DNA from: Paraburkholderia phenazinium
GTDB taxonomy: Bacteria > Pseudomonadota > Gammaproteobacteria > Burkholderiales > Burkholderiaceae
Direction: 5' to 3'
Assembly: GCF_900142845.1 (NCBI RefSeq)
Contig: NZ_FSRU01000001.1
Span: forward strand, 3,534,001 to 3,598,000
DNA: 64,000 nt
Shown in pieces: positions 1 through 8,621 of this stretch (position 1 is the first letter of the stretch; each line of letters starts with the position of its first letter). The position numbers and the translations under genes are program-made. The notes beneath the pieces were generated by a model. The model searched no databases. It worked only from the letters and a program-made list of their open reading frames with translations, and was not told the DNA's origin.

Positions 1-1
1 C

Positions 2-310
2 GGCGAAACGCTGGGTTTCATCAGGGAAGTCAATCTGTCCTACATCATGCTGGCGCAGCGCCTGCTTCGCGAGGACAGGCTGATCGGCATGTTCCGGTTG
101 GGGCTGTCCGCGCAGAGCGCCGAGCTTCTCGCGACGCTCACTCTGGCGCAAGTCGTCAAGCTCGCTGCGTCCGACCAGTTGCTGTGCCAGTCCCGCCTGA
201 ACGACCACACCATCCTGAACACCTTGACGCAGTCCGGTGGGCACGTGGATGTCACGCCTGCGCATACGGCCATCCTGCTCGCCAGCCAGAAGGCCGAACA
301 TTTCGTCTAA
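2..310 (+). CDS. flhD: FlhD-family transcriptional regulator (5' end outside window)
   Basis: The reading frame is open from the left edge and ends at TAA 308-310. The visible 102 residues match FlhD: the VNLSYIMLAQRLL helix, MFRLGLS, then LTLAQVVKLA and the QLLCQSRL region. FlhD normally pairs with FlhC as FlhD4C2, the class I activator of flagellar genes. No flhC follows; the next gene encodes an EAL/HDOD protein. This may therefore be a stand-alone FlhD paralogue rather than the flagellar master regulator. Only about ten N-terminal residues appear to be missing. The family call is firm and the role is uncertain. Confidence 0.85.
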   Translation, partial: GETLGFIREVNLSYIMLAQRLLREDRLIGMFRLGLSAQSAELLATLTLAQVVKLAASDQLLCQSRLNDHTILNTLTQSGGHVDVTPAHTAILLASQKAEHFV

Positions 311-356
311 GGAGGATTCCTTAGCGACGCCAGGAAGTCCCATCACCGCTAACCGC

Positions 357-1646
357 ATGAACGACATGATTCACGATGCTGCCGCGCTGTCCCTGATCGC
401 GATGACTTCGTATCTCGGACGACAACCCCTCCTCGACCGCCAGGGCCAACTGGTCGCCTACGAACTGCTGTTCCGTCCGTTCGATACGGACCACGCCGAA
501 GCCGACGACAGCGTGCCCATGGACGGTATCCGGGCCACTGCCGACATCGTCGTCGAAACGCTTGGCGAACTGGGGATCGAAAACGTCCTGGGCGGACACA
601 CCGGCTATATCAATGCCGGCCGCGACTGGCTCATGAACGAAATGTTCACCTTGCTGCCGCCGGCTCATTTCGTCATCGAAATTCTCGATACCGTGCAACA
701 CGACGCGCAACTGGTTCAGCGCATCCAGACGTTGTCTCGCACCGGCTATTGCTTCGCCATCGACGACATGCGCGAAACGAACCCGGCTCGCACCGACGTG
801 TTCGATTGCGCCGCGCTGGTCAAGGTGAATGTGCCGCACTGGACACCCGATCGCCTGACGCCGTTCGTTGCCGCGATGCATCGGGCCGGTAAGCGCGTCG
901 TCGCTGAAAAGGTCAACACGCCGGACGAATACCGGTGGACCTACGATGCCGGTTGCGACCTGTTTCAGGGCTACTATTTTGCCCATCCGCACCTGCTCGC
1001 GGTACGCAGGATTCCACCGCTGCGTCAGGCGCTGGTCCAGCTTCTGGTGCTGCTAAGCGCCGAGCCGCCGCTGCCGAGCGTGGAAGACGAGGTCAAGCGC
1101 AATCCCGCACTGACGATGCAACTGCTGCGCTTCGCCAGTTCGGCGCACCACGCGCTCGCGCGTGGGCGCTTGAGCGTACGCGATGCGCTCGAGATGGTCG
1201 GTACCGACTGGCTGCGGCGTTGGGCCCTGCTTGCGCTGTATACGGACGGCAACAACCGCGCCGTCGCATCCAATGCGCTCGTGCAACTGGTCGGCACGCG
1301 GGCGCGCTTCATGGAACTGGCTGCGCGCCGGATCAGGCCGCACGACGAGGAGTTCGCCGACAACGCGTTCATGACGGGCATGGCCTCGCTGTTGCCAGCG
1401 GTACTGCAGCGCAACCCCGCTCACCTGTTCGCCGAACTGCGCCTCGCGCAAGCCGTGCGCGAATCCATCGAGACTCGCGCCGGCGTGCTCGGACAATTGC
1501 TTGTGTGCGCGGAGGCGATGGAAAACCCCACTTCGGCAGCCGCGGTAACGGACCTCTGCAGGGAGCTCGCGCCGCTTAACGCCGCGGCGGTCTCGTTGCT
1601 GTCCGCGGCAGCCGCGAACTGGATGGCGGACCGGACCCGTTTCTGA
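357..1646 (+). CDS. EAL-HDOD (YuxH-like) signalling protein
   Basis: Protein of about 429 residues from the ATG at 357. The N-terminal ~200 residues form an EAL-type c-di-GMP phosphodiesterase fold with YELLFRPF in place of EAL, an Asn in YINAGR, a Glu in VIEILD, IDD, VKVN, AEKV and FQGYYF. The C-terminal half (about 225-400) is an HDOD domain (LTMQLLRFASS, DALEMVGTDWLRRW). YuxH-type proteins combine these domains and act in c-di-GMP signalling, some catalytic and some only binding. The start is not certain: a strong AAGGAGG lies at 309-315, too far upstream for ATG 357, and ATG 366 or 402 are alternatives. It is 46 bp downstream of the flhD-like gene and may be cotranscribed with it. Confidence 0.85.
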   Translation: MNDMIHDAAALSLIAMTSYLGRQPLLDRQGQLVAYELLFRPFDTDHAEADDSVPMDGIRATADIVVETLGELGIENVLGGHTGYINAGRDWLMNEMFTLLPPAHFVIEILDTVQHDAQLVQRIQTLSRTGYCFAIDDMRETNPARTDVFDCAALVKVNVPHWTPDRLTPFVAAMHRAGKRVVAEKVNTPDEYRWTYDAGCDLFQGYYFAHPHLLAVRRIPPLRQALVQLLVLLSAEPPLPSVEDEVKRNPALTMQLLRFASSAHHALARGRLSVRDALEMVGTDWLRRWALLALYTDGNNRAVASNALVQLVGTRARFMELAARRIRPHDEEFADNAFMTGMASLLPAVLQRNPAHLFAELRLAQAVRESIETRAGVLGQLLVCAEAMENPTSAAAVTDLCRELAPLNAAAVSLLSAAAANWMADRTRF

Positions 1647-1656
1647 CGCGGCCCGT

Positions 1657-1700
1657 GCGGCCTAAGCAGCGCACGCGGCCTAAGCGGCCTAAGCGGCCTA
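1657..1700. repeat. Tandem 9-bp repeats GCGGCCTAA between convergent genes
   Basis: GCGGCCTAA occurs at 1675-1683 and 1684-1692, with a partial third copy at 1693-1700, and there is one separated copy at 1657-1665. The last copy supplies the stop codon (TAG on the minus strand) of the NadC-family gene. The array fills the gap between two convergent genes. Slippage of a short unit is the simplest origin; no function is claimed. Confidence 0.8.
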
Positions 1701-2534
1701 TTCCGCCTCGTCCAGACCGATGTCGACGCACGCCGCCGCCTGGTTGATCTTGCTGGTGGAGATGTAATCGACACCGGTCTTCGCAACCGCTCCGATGGTG
1801 GCGAGGCTGATACCGCCGGACGCTTCCAGCAACACGCGGCCGCTGACGAGATCGACCGCGCGCGCCATCTCCTCGATCGACATGTTATCGAGCATGATCA
1901 CGTCCACACCCGCAGCGAGCGCTTCCTTGACCTGCTCCAGCCGGTCGCATTCCACTTCGAGCTTCGTCAGCACCGGCAACTGCCGGCGGGCACGCTGCAC
2001 GGCCTTGGCGATGCCGCCGCACACGGCGATATGATTGTCCTTGATCATCACGCCGTTATCCAGACCGAGCCGGTGATTCAAGCCACCGCCACAGGTGACG
2101 GCATGCTTTTCGAGCATGCGCAAACCCGGCGTGGTCTTGCGCGTATCGATCAAGCGCGCTCGCGTGCCGGCCACGGCCGCCGCATACTGCTCGGTCAGAT
2201 TGGCGATACCCGACAGGCGCTGCACGATATTGAGCGCCGTGCGCTCCGCCGTCAGCACGCTGCGCGCCGTGCCGCTGACATCCAGCAGCACCGTGCCCCG
2301 CTCGACCTTGTCGCCGTCCTTGACCCGCACCGACACTTCGAGCGTCGGGTCATAGCGCTTGAAGATGCGCGCGGCCACGTCGATGCCCGCCACGATCAGC
2401 GTCTCGCGCGCGTTCATAAAGAATGCGCCAGTCTCATGCGCTTCGATCATCAACTGCGCCGTCAGGTCGCAATAGCCGATGTCCTCGGTCAACCACAGGT
2501 CGATCAGGCGATCCGTCTGGAATACGTCGTACAT
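1698..2534 (-). CDS. nadC: Nicotinate-nucleotide pyrophosphorylase (carboxylating), NadC family
   Basis: 278 residues, the usual NadC length. NadC converts quinolinate and PRPP to nicotinate mononucleotide, CO2 and PPi in de novo NAD synthesis. Visible signatures are TAERTALNIVQRLSG, DTRKTTPGLR, the NHRLGL segment and MIKDNH, which carry the Arg, Lys and His residues that bind quinolinate and PRPP. LEASGGI and the final DYIS sheet are also present. It is the last gene of a minus-strand unit with an ABC importer, 59 bp behind the second permease, not beside nadA/nadB. It may therefore be a paralogue serving an imported pyridine carboxylate. ModD is a related family, but the retained NadC motifs favour NadC. 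Confidence 0.85.
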   Translation of the reverse strand: MYDVFQTDRLIDLWLTEDIGYCDLTAQLMIEAHETGAFFMNARETLIVAGIDVAARIFKRYDPTLEVSVRVKDGDKVERGTVLLDVSGTARSVLTAERTALNIVQRLSGIANLTEQYAAAVAGTRARLIDTRKTTPGLRMLEKHAVTCGGGLNHRLGLDNGVMIKDNHIAVCGGIAKAVQRARRQLPVLTKLEVECDRLEQVKEALAAGVDVIMLDNMSIEEMARAVDLVSGRVLLEASGGISLATIGAVAKTGVDYISTSKINQAAACVDIGLDEAE

Positions 2535-2593
2535 GTTTCTCTACCTTTGCGGAAAGAAATGGAATCGATGCTTCATCACATCCGATGAACCGC

Positions 2594-3325
2594 TCAGCGA
2601 TGCTTCAGACGCCGGTCGGCCATCATCAACAAGCCATTGCACGCGAGCGCGAACACCGTCAGAAACAGGGCGACCGCCATGATCGTGCGGATATCGCCGA
2701 GGTTCATCGCACTCGTCAACAGATAGCCGAGCCCGCGTTGCGACGCGAACATCTCGCCGATCAACACGCCCAGCAAGGTCAGCGAAAAGCCGAGGCGCAA
2801 GCCGGAGACGACTTCGGGAAAGATCGCCGGCAACACCACGTGAACGATGGTGCGGGCAAACGACAGGCGCATGGTCTTCGACGCGCGCAGGTAGACCGGC
2901 CGCATCTCGCGAATCGCGTTCATGGTGAACATCAGGATCGGGATCAGGCCGTGCATGACGCCAAACGCCACCTTCGCCGACAGGCCCAGACCGAACACCA
3001 GCAACACCAGCGGATACAGCGTCACCTTGGGCAGCGAATACAGGTTCAGCAAAATCGGCTCAGCGACCACACCGGACAGGCGGTTCACGCCGAGCAGCAC
3101 GCCGAGCGCCACGCCACCAGCGAGCGCGATGACGAGTGCGTAAGCCAGCGCTCTTGCGGTCTCGCCCACGTTGTCCCAGAACGCTGCGGTGCCGAGCATC
3201 TGCACGAGTGCCTGCACGGTGCTCCACGGCGAGCTCAGCGAACTGTTGCCCACGGCCCAGTGCAAACACTGCCAGCACGCGACGATGACCAGCGCAACCA
3301 GCAGCGAATCGACGACTCTCTTCAT
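2594..3325 (-). CDS. ABC transporter permease (SsuC/TauC type), second copy in operon
   Basis: 243 residues starting at ATG 3325 (MKRVVDSLL). It has about six hydrophobic segments and the inner-membrane permease EAA-type loop, here ASKTMRLSFARTIVHVVLP, which contacts the ATPase. This is the BPD_transp_1 fold of the SsuC/TauC/ThiX group. It lies 26 bp downstream of another permease of the same family, so the transporter probably uses a heterodimeric membrane channel. Substrate cannot be read from the permease; the neighbouring NMT1-like binding protein and NadC point to a small heterocycle or carboxylate. Confidence 0.88.
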   Translation of the reverse strand: MKRVVDSLLVALVIVACWQCLHWAVGNSSLSSPWSTVQALVQMLGTAAFWDNVGETARALAYALVIALAGGVALGVLLGVNRLSGVVAEPILLNLYSLPKVTLYPLVLLVFGLGLSAKVAFGVMHGLIPILMFTMNAIREMRPVYLRASKTMRLSFARTIVHVVLPAIFPEVVSGLRLGFSLTLLGVLIGEMFASQRGLGYLLTSAMNLGDIRTIMAVALFLTVFALACNGLLMMADRRLKHR

Positions 3326-3351
3326 GGCGAAATCTCCCGGTATCCGCATGC

Positions 3352-4122
3352 TCAGCGCCGCCGGCGCGCCTGAAAGCGCTGATCGATCCGGTTCAGCACG
3401 ACGTTCACGAGCGTGACCAGCACGAGTACGAACAGCATCAGCGAATACATGTCGTCGTTCTGAAAGTTGTTGTACGCATAGCCGATGGCGTAGCCGATCC
3501 CCGAACCCGACAGGATGAATTCCGAGGCGATCACGCCGATGAACGCATAAGCCACCGATAGCTTCACGCCGGTGAACAGATACGGCAGCGTGGCCGGCAA
3601 CTTGATGTAGATGGCCGAGCGCCAGCGCGAGAGGCGCATCACCTGAGCGCTCTTGTGCAGCGCACGCGGAATGCGGTCCAGGCCGTTGAGCGTCGCCGTG
3701 ATCATGGTCACGACCGAGAGCATCACGGCAATCGCGATGATCGGCAGCGAGCCGATGCCGAGGATGACGATGAAGACCGGATAAAAGATGAAGGTGGGAA
3801 TCGCGTAATAGCTCGACAACAGCGGCTCGATGGAGCGGCGCACCGAGGGCAGCGCGTGAATCCCGAGCCCTAGCGCGAAACCCAGCAGCACCGAGACGAT
3901 CGAGGCAGCGACGATGTTGAGGAGGCTCGTCACGATATCGTGGTCGAATTTGCCGCCGCGCAGCAGGTCGACGCCGTGCGTGAACATCGCGGACGGCGGG
4001 ATCAGCACGCTGGCTGGAATGATGCCGCTGCGGCATAGCAGCTCGATCAACACGATAAAGCCGGCTACCACAGCAATCCGGATCAGACTTGCGGATTTCA
4101 CTTCGAACTCCCAGGTTCGCAT
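3352..4122 (-). CDS. ABC transporter permease (SsuC/TauC type), first copy in operon
   Basis: About 256 residues from ATG 4122 (MRTWEFEVK); an upstream in-frame GTG at 4143 would add seven residues. The sequence is hydrophobic with about six membrane spans and the cytoplasmic loop SAQVMRLSRWRSAIYIKLP typical of SsuC-type permeases. It follows the ATPase stop by about 25 bp and precedes the second permease by 26 bp, so the four transporter genes form one operon. It probably pairs with the second permease. Confidence 0.88.
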   Translation of the reverse strand: MRTWEFEVKSASLIRIAVVAGFIVLIELLCRSGIIPASVLIPPSAMFTHGVDLLRGGKFDHDIVTSLLNIVAASIVSVLLGFALGLGIHALPSVRRSIEPLLSSYYAIPTFIFYPVFIVILGIGSLPIIAIAVMLSVVTMITATLNGLDRIPRALHKSAQVMRLSRWRSAIYIKLPATLPYLFTGVKLSVAYAFIGVIASEFILSGSGIGYAIGYAYNNFQNDDMYSLMLFVLVLVTLVNVVLNRIDQRFQARRRR

Positions 4123-4146
4123 GACCACACGCCCATGCACCACGCC

Positions 4147-5004
4147 TTAGTGCACACCCATCACCTTCAACGATTCGACGCGCAGCTTGTCCCACAAGCG
4201 GGCATTGATCTCGCCGAAGCGCGGCGTCGACACGACGCGGCTGTCACGCGAACGCTCCCAACCTGTTTCGACGATGTCGATAAACAGACCCGGCCGCGCA
4301 GACATCACGCCGACCCGGTCGGACAGCATTGCGGCCTCGTCGAGCGCATGCGTGATCAGCAGCACCGTGGCCGAGGTTTCGCGCCACAGCCGCAGCAACT
4401 CGTCGCCCATCAACAGGCGGGTCTGTTGATCGAGCGCACCGAACGGCTCATCGAGCAGGATGAGGCGTGGTTGCAATACAAGGGTTCTGGCGATGCACAC
4501 GCGCTGCCGCATGCCGCCCGACAACTGCGATGGGTAAGCGTTGGCGAAGTCCTTCAGTCCCATGAAACCCATCGCGTAGTCGACCCGGCGCCGGATCTCC
4601 GCGCCATCGACGCCCGCCATGCGCAGCCCGAACGAAATGTTGTCGCGCAGATTCAGCCAGGGAAACGACGCATCTTCCTGGAACACGACGCCCACGCCGT
4701 CGGGCACGCCCTTCACCGGTTGCCCTTCGAACGTGACCGTACCCGAACTCGGCTTGGCGAGTCCGGCGAGCGCATCGAGCAAAGTGGACTTGCCGCAGCC
4801 GGATGGCCCGACTACGGAGAAAAACTCGCCCCGTGTCAGCGTGAGATCGATCGGACCGAGCGCATGGAACAGTTCCTTCGAATCGTTCTTCGCGAAGTAA
4901 CGCGTGACGCCGGCAAGTTCGACATGCACCTCGGGCGACGCCGGCGCGGTCTGCGTGGGCGACTCGACGACCTGCAGCGTGGGAGGCGAATTGCGCGCCT
5001 TCAT
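4147..5004 (-). CDS. ABC transporter ATP-binding protein (SsuB/TauB type)
   Basis: 285 residues. Walker A GPSGCGKST near residue 70, Q-loop FQEDASFPW, signature LSGGMRQR, Walker B LILLDEPFGALD and the switch His in LITHALDEA are all intact, so it should hydrolyse ATP. The family energises uptake of sulfonates, taurine, thiamine precursors and similar small molecules. Its start overlaps the end of the binding-protein gene by 4 bp (5001-5004), indicating translational coupling. The N-terminal ~30 residues are Pro/Thr-rich and precede the core domain. Confidence 0.9.
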   Translation of the reverse strand: MKARNSPPTLQVVESPTQTAPASPEVHVELAGVTRYFAKNDSKELFHALGPIDLTLTRGEFFSVVGPSGCGKSTLLDALAGLAKPSSGTVTFEGQPVKGVPDGVGVVFQEDASFPWLNLRDNISFGLRMAGVDGAEIRRRVDYAMGFMGLKDFANAYPSQLSGGMRQRVCIARTLVLQPRLILLDEPFGALDQQTRLLMGDELLRLWRETSATVLLITHALDEAAMLSDRVGVMSARPGLFIDIVETGWERSRDSRVVSTPRFGEINARLWDKLRVESLKVMGVH

Positions 5005-5999
5005 AGCGTGCTCTTCGCTTTGAGGTCGGCCGGCAGGAAGCTCGTGTCCACCAGCTTCGACCAGTCCACGTCGCCGTTCAGTTCGCCGATCAGCTTGAGC
5101 CCATCAGTCATGCGGTCCAGTTCGGCGCGATTGAATTCGCCATCGCTCCACATGCGTGACTTGACCATGTTGTCCACGGCTTCGCGCGCGACGTCCGGCG
5201 TGAGTTTGAAGCTCGACTGCAGCAAGGTGGCGGCGCCGGCGGGGTCCGCGTACACCGCGTCCACCCCTGCGCGGCGCCCGGCGATGATGGCGCGCAGTTC
5301 GTCGGGATGGGACTTGGCGAATTCGCGGGTGGTGATGCCGACCGAGGTGGTCATCGGCTGCAGGACATCGCCGGCACGGTAGACGGTACGGTAACTGGCC
5401 TTGCGCACGATCGACAGCGGTTCGATCAGCACCGCGCCGGAGACTGCGCCCTGTTCAAGCATCGTCAGTCCGTTGACGTAGCCGCCGGAGGCGACCCGCG
5501 TCACCTTGCTGGCGTCGATGCCTTTTTGCTTGAGCACCATCAGCAGCAACATTTCGGAAACGCCTTTAGGCGAAGTGATCGCGACTTTCTTGCCGGGCAG
5601 ATCCGCGACCGTTTGCACGTTGGTGCCAGGCATCGTGACCATCGAGGCTTCCGCCACGCTGCGCGTGCCGACGTTGACGATCACCAGATCGAGCCCCTGG
5701 CGTTGCGCGGCCAGCGCCGCCGCGACCGCCACTTCGCCATACGGCGTCTTGCTGGCCAGGATGTTGCGAACGGTCGTGCCGCCGCCGCCCGAGGTGAGAA
5801 TGCCCGTAATATCGACGCCGGCCTTCTTGAAGAGGCCCTTGTCCATGGCGACCGCATACGGCAGACCGTAGAGGCTGCTGCCCCATTGCGTGACGGAGAT
5901 TTCATCGGCCTGCGTGGCCGGCCCGTACACCAGGCTGGCAGCCGATAGCACCAGCGACGCACCGAGCGTGACGCAGGCTCGCTTGACGAACCACTTCAT
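5001..5999 (-). CDS. NMT1/SsuA-like ABC transporter substrate-binding protein
   Basis: 332 residues from ATG 5999, chosen because GGAG lies 8 bp upstream; a GTG at 6008 would add three residues. The N terminus is a Sec signal peptide (basic MKWFVKRA, hydrophobic stretch, cleavage likely near ATQA-DE). The mature part has the NMT1/periplasmic-binding-II pattern: a conserved early GLPYAVAMDKGLFKKAGVD and the glycine-rich TSGGGGTT ligand loop. Such proteins bind thiamine precursors, sulfonates, nitrate or aromatic acids. It is the first gene of the operon. With NadC at the other end, a pyridine carboxylate is a possible ligand, but this is inference. Confidence 0.85.
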   Translation of the reverse strand: MKWFVKRACVTLGASLVLSAASLVYGPATQADEISVTQWGSSLYGLPYAVAMDKGLFKKAGVDITGILTSGGGGTTVRNILASKTPYGEVAVAAALAAQRQGLDLVIVNVGTRSVAEASMVTMPGTNVQTVADLPGKKVAITSPKGVSEMLLLMVLKQKGIDASKVTRVASGGYVNGLTMLEQGAVSGAVLIEPLSIVRKASYRTVYRAGDVLQPMTTSVGITTREFAKSHPDELRAIIAGRRAGVDAVYADPAGAATLLQSSFKLTPDVAREAVDNMVKSRMWSDGEFNRAELDRMTDGLKLIGELNGDVDWSKLVDTSFLPADLKAKSTL

Positions 6000-6348
6000 A
6001 GAGAACACTCCGGATCAGGAAACCCGATAACTATCGAAGCTGTGCACCGCCCGTTCGCTCGGGTCCAGCCACCGAAATGAGCGTACACGCGGCAATTAAA
6101 AGAGTAAATGCAATGACCATGCCATCACCAGCGGCGTTTACCCGAGCCGTCATTACGTCTGAAATAAGCCTCTTAAGTCCTTTATATTCAGGGCCCCGGC
6201 TCTTCCATCCATATTTTTCAAGCTCGCCACCCGCCCTTCCAGCAAACAGCACGTCGCACCACAAAAAACATTTACACACTATAAATGCACACTGAGTGGG
6301 ATCGGCCCACGCTTGGTGCACGGCGCACAGCTTAACTCCAATACGACC
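6000..6348. promoter_or_regulatory. Intergenic region upstream of the NMT1-type operon
   Basis: 349 bp between the binding-protein start (minus strand) and the end of the LysR gene (also minus strand). It is more AT-rich than its surroundings, with A/T runs around 6110, 6180-6190 and 6260-6290, and must hold the promoter of the importer operon. I looked for a TPP riboswitch because of the NMT1-like protein and found no match to its conserved core. A 96-codon open frame at 6031-6321 has no family features and is not called. Confidence 0.5.
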
Positions 6349-7221
6349 TTAACCCCGTGCGCCTGTCACGCGGCTAAGGCATTCGGCGAAATCGGCCGCC
6401 GCGGTTTGCGGGTTGCGGCTGCTCCGTTCCACCAGCCCGACTTCGCGAACGAACGCGTCATCGTCAAGCGGCAAGGCGGCGACAGTCTTCGGCATATGAA
6501 GCCCCGCAGCCTGCGGCACGAGCGCAACACCGACGCCTTGCGCCACCAACCCGATGATGCCCTGCAACTCGTCAAGCTCGACGACGTCGTGCACCGTCAC
6601 GCGAATCCTCCGCAGAAAGCGCTCCACTAAACGGCCGCCAAACGAGTTGCGATCGTAACGGATGAAGGGCTCCGATTTGAGCAGCGAACGCCACGGACGA
6701 TCGGCCAGCTCGCGCCGCACCAGCAACGCGAACGGCTCCGCCATCAACGTGCGCCACTTCAACTCGGCCGGCAGCGCAAACGGCGGCTTGATGATCACCG
6801 CGACATCCACCTCGCCCGAATCCACCTGCGCCAGCAAATTGAGCGACACGCCCGGTATGACCCGAATGCGCCAGCCCGGCGAATCCTCGCGAAACCGCTG
6901 AATGGCGTTGACCAGAAACGACCCTTGCGCCGAAGCGATGGCCCCTACCCGCAGCAGACCCGACTGTTCCGCCGTGCCGCCGCGATCGGCCAGGCGCGCA
7001 TAGACCGAGAGCAGTTCTTCCGCCACTTCGACGGTCCGCTTGCCTGCCGCGTTGAGCGTCGCGGAGCGGCCGGTTCGATCGAACAGCGCAAAACCCAGAT
7101 CTTCCTCCAGACGCTGGATCTGCGCGCTCACCGCCGATTGCGTCAAGCCGATGTGCGAGCCCGCGCCCGCAAACGTGCCGTAACGCACCACGGCCAGGAA
7201 GGTCTTGAGTTCGCGCATCAT
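6349..7221 (-). CDS. LysR-family transcriptional regulator
   Basis: About 290 residues from ATG 7221 (MMREL); an upstream TTG at 7257 would add twelve residues. The N-terminal winged helix-turn-helix is clear (LKTFLAVVRYGTFAGAG, GLTQSAVSAQIQRLEEDLG, LFDRTGR). The C-terminal ~200 residues form the effector-binding domain. It is divergent from the VOC-pxpB-pxpC genes, the usual LysR arrangement, so it most likely controls that plus-strand operon. The 5-oxoprolinase-type genes suggest an amino acid-derived effector, but none can be identified from sequence. Confidence 0.88.
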   Translation of the reverse strand: MMRELKTFLAVVRYGTFAGAGSHIGLTQSAVSAQIQRLEEDLGFALFDRTGRSATLNAAGKRTVEVAEELLSVYARLADRGGTAEQSGLLRVGAIASAQGSFLVNAIQRFREDSPGWRIRVIPGVSLNLLAQVDSGEVDVAVIIKPPFALPAELKWRTLMAEPFALLVRRELADRPWRSLLKSEPFIRYDRNSFGGRLVERFLRRIRVTVHDVVELDELQGIIGLVAQGVGVALVPQAAGLHMPKTVAALPLDDDAFVREVGLVERSSRNPQTAAADFAECLSRVTGARG

Positions 7222-7254
7222 GATGGAATTGATCGATTTTGTTGTTGCTGAGGG

Positions 7255-7284
7255 CAAAAATATATCGTTATTCGACTATTTTTG
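7255..7284. promoter_or_regulatory. Inverted repeat CAAAAATA-N14-TATTTTTG, candidate LysR operator
   Basis: Perfect 8-bp arms at 7255-7262 and 7277-7284 separated by 14 bp, in the divergent promoter between the LysR gene and the VOC gene. The spacing and AT-rich arms suit a LysR recognition site. Assignment is by position only. Confidence 0.45.
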
Positions 7285-7402
7285 TCATCCCTAGACTGGT
7301 TTGCATGGCGCGGACCTAGCGTGACGCGCCACGACGACGGCGCCGTACGGCGCCTGCTCGAAGGCAGACGAACTGCCATTTGAACCATCTCAGGACCCCA
7401 AT

Positions 7403-7837
7403 ATGAACGACATCACCAGCGCCGTGCCTCCCTTTCATCTGGCCTTTCCGGTCCATAGCATTGCGGCTGCCCGCGAGTTTTACGGCGACCTGCTCGGTTG
7501 CCCCGAAGGCCGTAGCGCGGAAGACTGGGTCGATTTCAACTTCTACGGCCATCAGATCGTGGCCCATCTCTCGCCTGATGAAGTCGGTCACCGCAAGACC
7601 AGCGCTGTGGATGGCGACGCGGTCCCCGTCCGCCATTTCGGCGTCGTGTTGCCGATGGATCAATGGCAAGCCGCGGCGAAAAAGCTCACGGCGGCCGGCC
7701 TGTCATTCATTATCGAACCGCACATTCGCTTCAAGGGCGAAGTGGGCGAGCAAGCCACGATGTTCTTCCTCGATCCGTCGGGTAACGCGCTCGAGATGAA
7801 GGCCTTCGCAAACATCGCGTCGTTGTTCGCCAAGTAG
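7403..7837 (+). CDS. VOC (glyoxalase/dioxygenase-like) family protein
   Basis: 144 residues with AGGA 8 bp before the ATG. The vicinal-oxygen-chelate fold is visible as two beta-alpha-beta modules: [22 protein letters not shown] at the start, and [18 protein letters not shown] ending in [15 protein letters not shown]. The metal ligands are likely the early His, the His of VRHFG and the late Glu of ALEMK. The family covers glyoxalases, ring-cleaving dioxygenases and resistance proteins, so the substrate is unknown. It is the first gene of a run continuing into pxpB 10 bp later. Confidence 0.8.
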   Translation: MNDITSAVPPFHLAFPVHSIAAAREFYGDLLGCPEGRSAEDWVDFNFYGHQIVAHLSPDEVGHRKTSAVDGDAVPVRHFGVVLPMDQWQAAAKKLTAAGLSFIIEPHIRFKGEVGEQATMFFLDPSGNALEMKAFANIASLFAK

Positions 7838-7847
7838 GCCGGCGCGC

Positions 7848-8621
7848 ATGAGCACCGCCATGCCCCTGAATCGCGCGGCAGCGAACGCCGCGTCCGATGC
7901 GGCCGAATGGACCCTTCATGCGTCGGGCGAGCGTTTGCTGATCGTCGAGTTGCAGGCGAAAGATCGCGTCGCGGCGAATCGGCGTGCGCGCGATTTCGCC
8001 GCGCGCATCGGCGCTGAGAACCTGCCGTACATCAGCGACATCGTGCCGGCCATGACGACCGTCGGTATTCACTACTCGCCCAGTCGGGTTCCGCTCGCGG
8101 CAGAGGGGCAAGCGCCCTATGAGGCGCTCGTCGAGACGCTGAACCGGTTGCTCGCCAGCGTCGCCGCCTCACAGAGCGCTGCAGCGCGCGTGGTCGAGAT
8201 TCCGGTTTGTTATGGCGGCGAACATGGGCCCGATCTCGAAGATGTCGCCCGCGCTTGCGGCCTGTCCGTCGCGGAAGTCATCGAGCTTCACAGTGGCGCG
8301 CTGGTGGACGTGATGATGCTCGGCTTTGCACCCGGGCATCCTTACATCGGCATGTTCGACGAACAGTTGAGCCCTGCGCGGCGTGCGACGCCCAGGACCG
8401 CTGTCGCGGCCGGGTCGATCGGACTGGCCAACCGGCAAACGGTCATCTATCCGTTGACGCTTCCCGGCGGCTGGAATCTGATTGGCCGCACCCCGCTCAC
8501 CTTGTTCGACCCGGCGCGAGAAGCGCCCTGTCTCGTCGACGCAGGCGACCAGATCCGCTTCGTGCCGATCACACCAGCGCAGTTCGACACCCTGAGCCCG
8601 ACAACCGGAGTGCAGCGATGA
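7848..8621 (+). CDS. pxpB: 5-oxoprolinase subunit PxpB (KipI / allophanate hydrolase subunit 1 family)
   Basis: 257 residues. The family hallmark is the C-terminal half: IPVCYGGEHGPDLEDVA, GFAPGHPYIGMFDE, RATPRTAVAAGSIGLAN and the GGWNLIGRTP turn. In the PxpABC complex this subunit with PxpC phosphorylates 5-oxoproline and passes it to PxpA for ring opening to glutamate. In Bacillus the homologue is KipI, a kinase inhibitor. The stop overlaps pxpC by 4 bp (ATGA at 8618-8621), so the two are translated together. An unusual N-terminal ~25 residues precede the conserved domain. Confidence 0.9.
   Translation: MSTAMPLNRAAANAASDAAEWTLHASGERLLIVELQAKDRVAANRRARDFAARIGAENLPYISDIVPAMTTVGIHYSPSRVPLAAEGQAPYEALVETLNRLLASVAASQSAAARVVEIPVCYGGEHGPDLEDVARACGLSVAEVIELHSGALVDVMMLGFAPGHPYIGMFDEQLSPARRATPRTAVAAGSIGLANRQTVIYPLTLPGGWNLIGRTPLTLFDPAREAPCLVDAGDQIRFVPITPAQFDTLSPTTGVQR

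Noticed and set aside
6031..6321. 96-codon frame in the promoter region of the NMT1-type operon
   Set aside because: No ribosome-binding site or family feature, and it covers the only space for the operon promoter.
6000..6348. Possible TPP riboswitch upstream of an NMT1-like binding protein
   Set aside because: The conserved riboswitch core sequences are not present on the minus strand.
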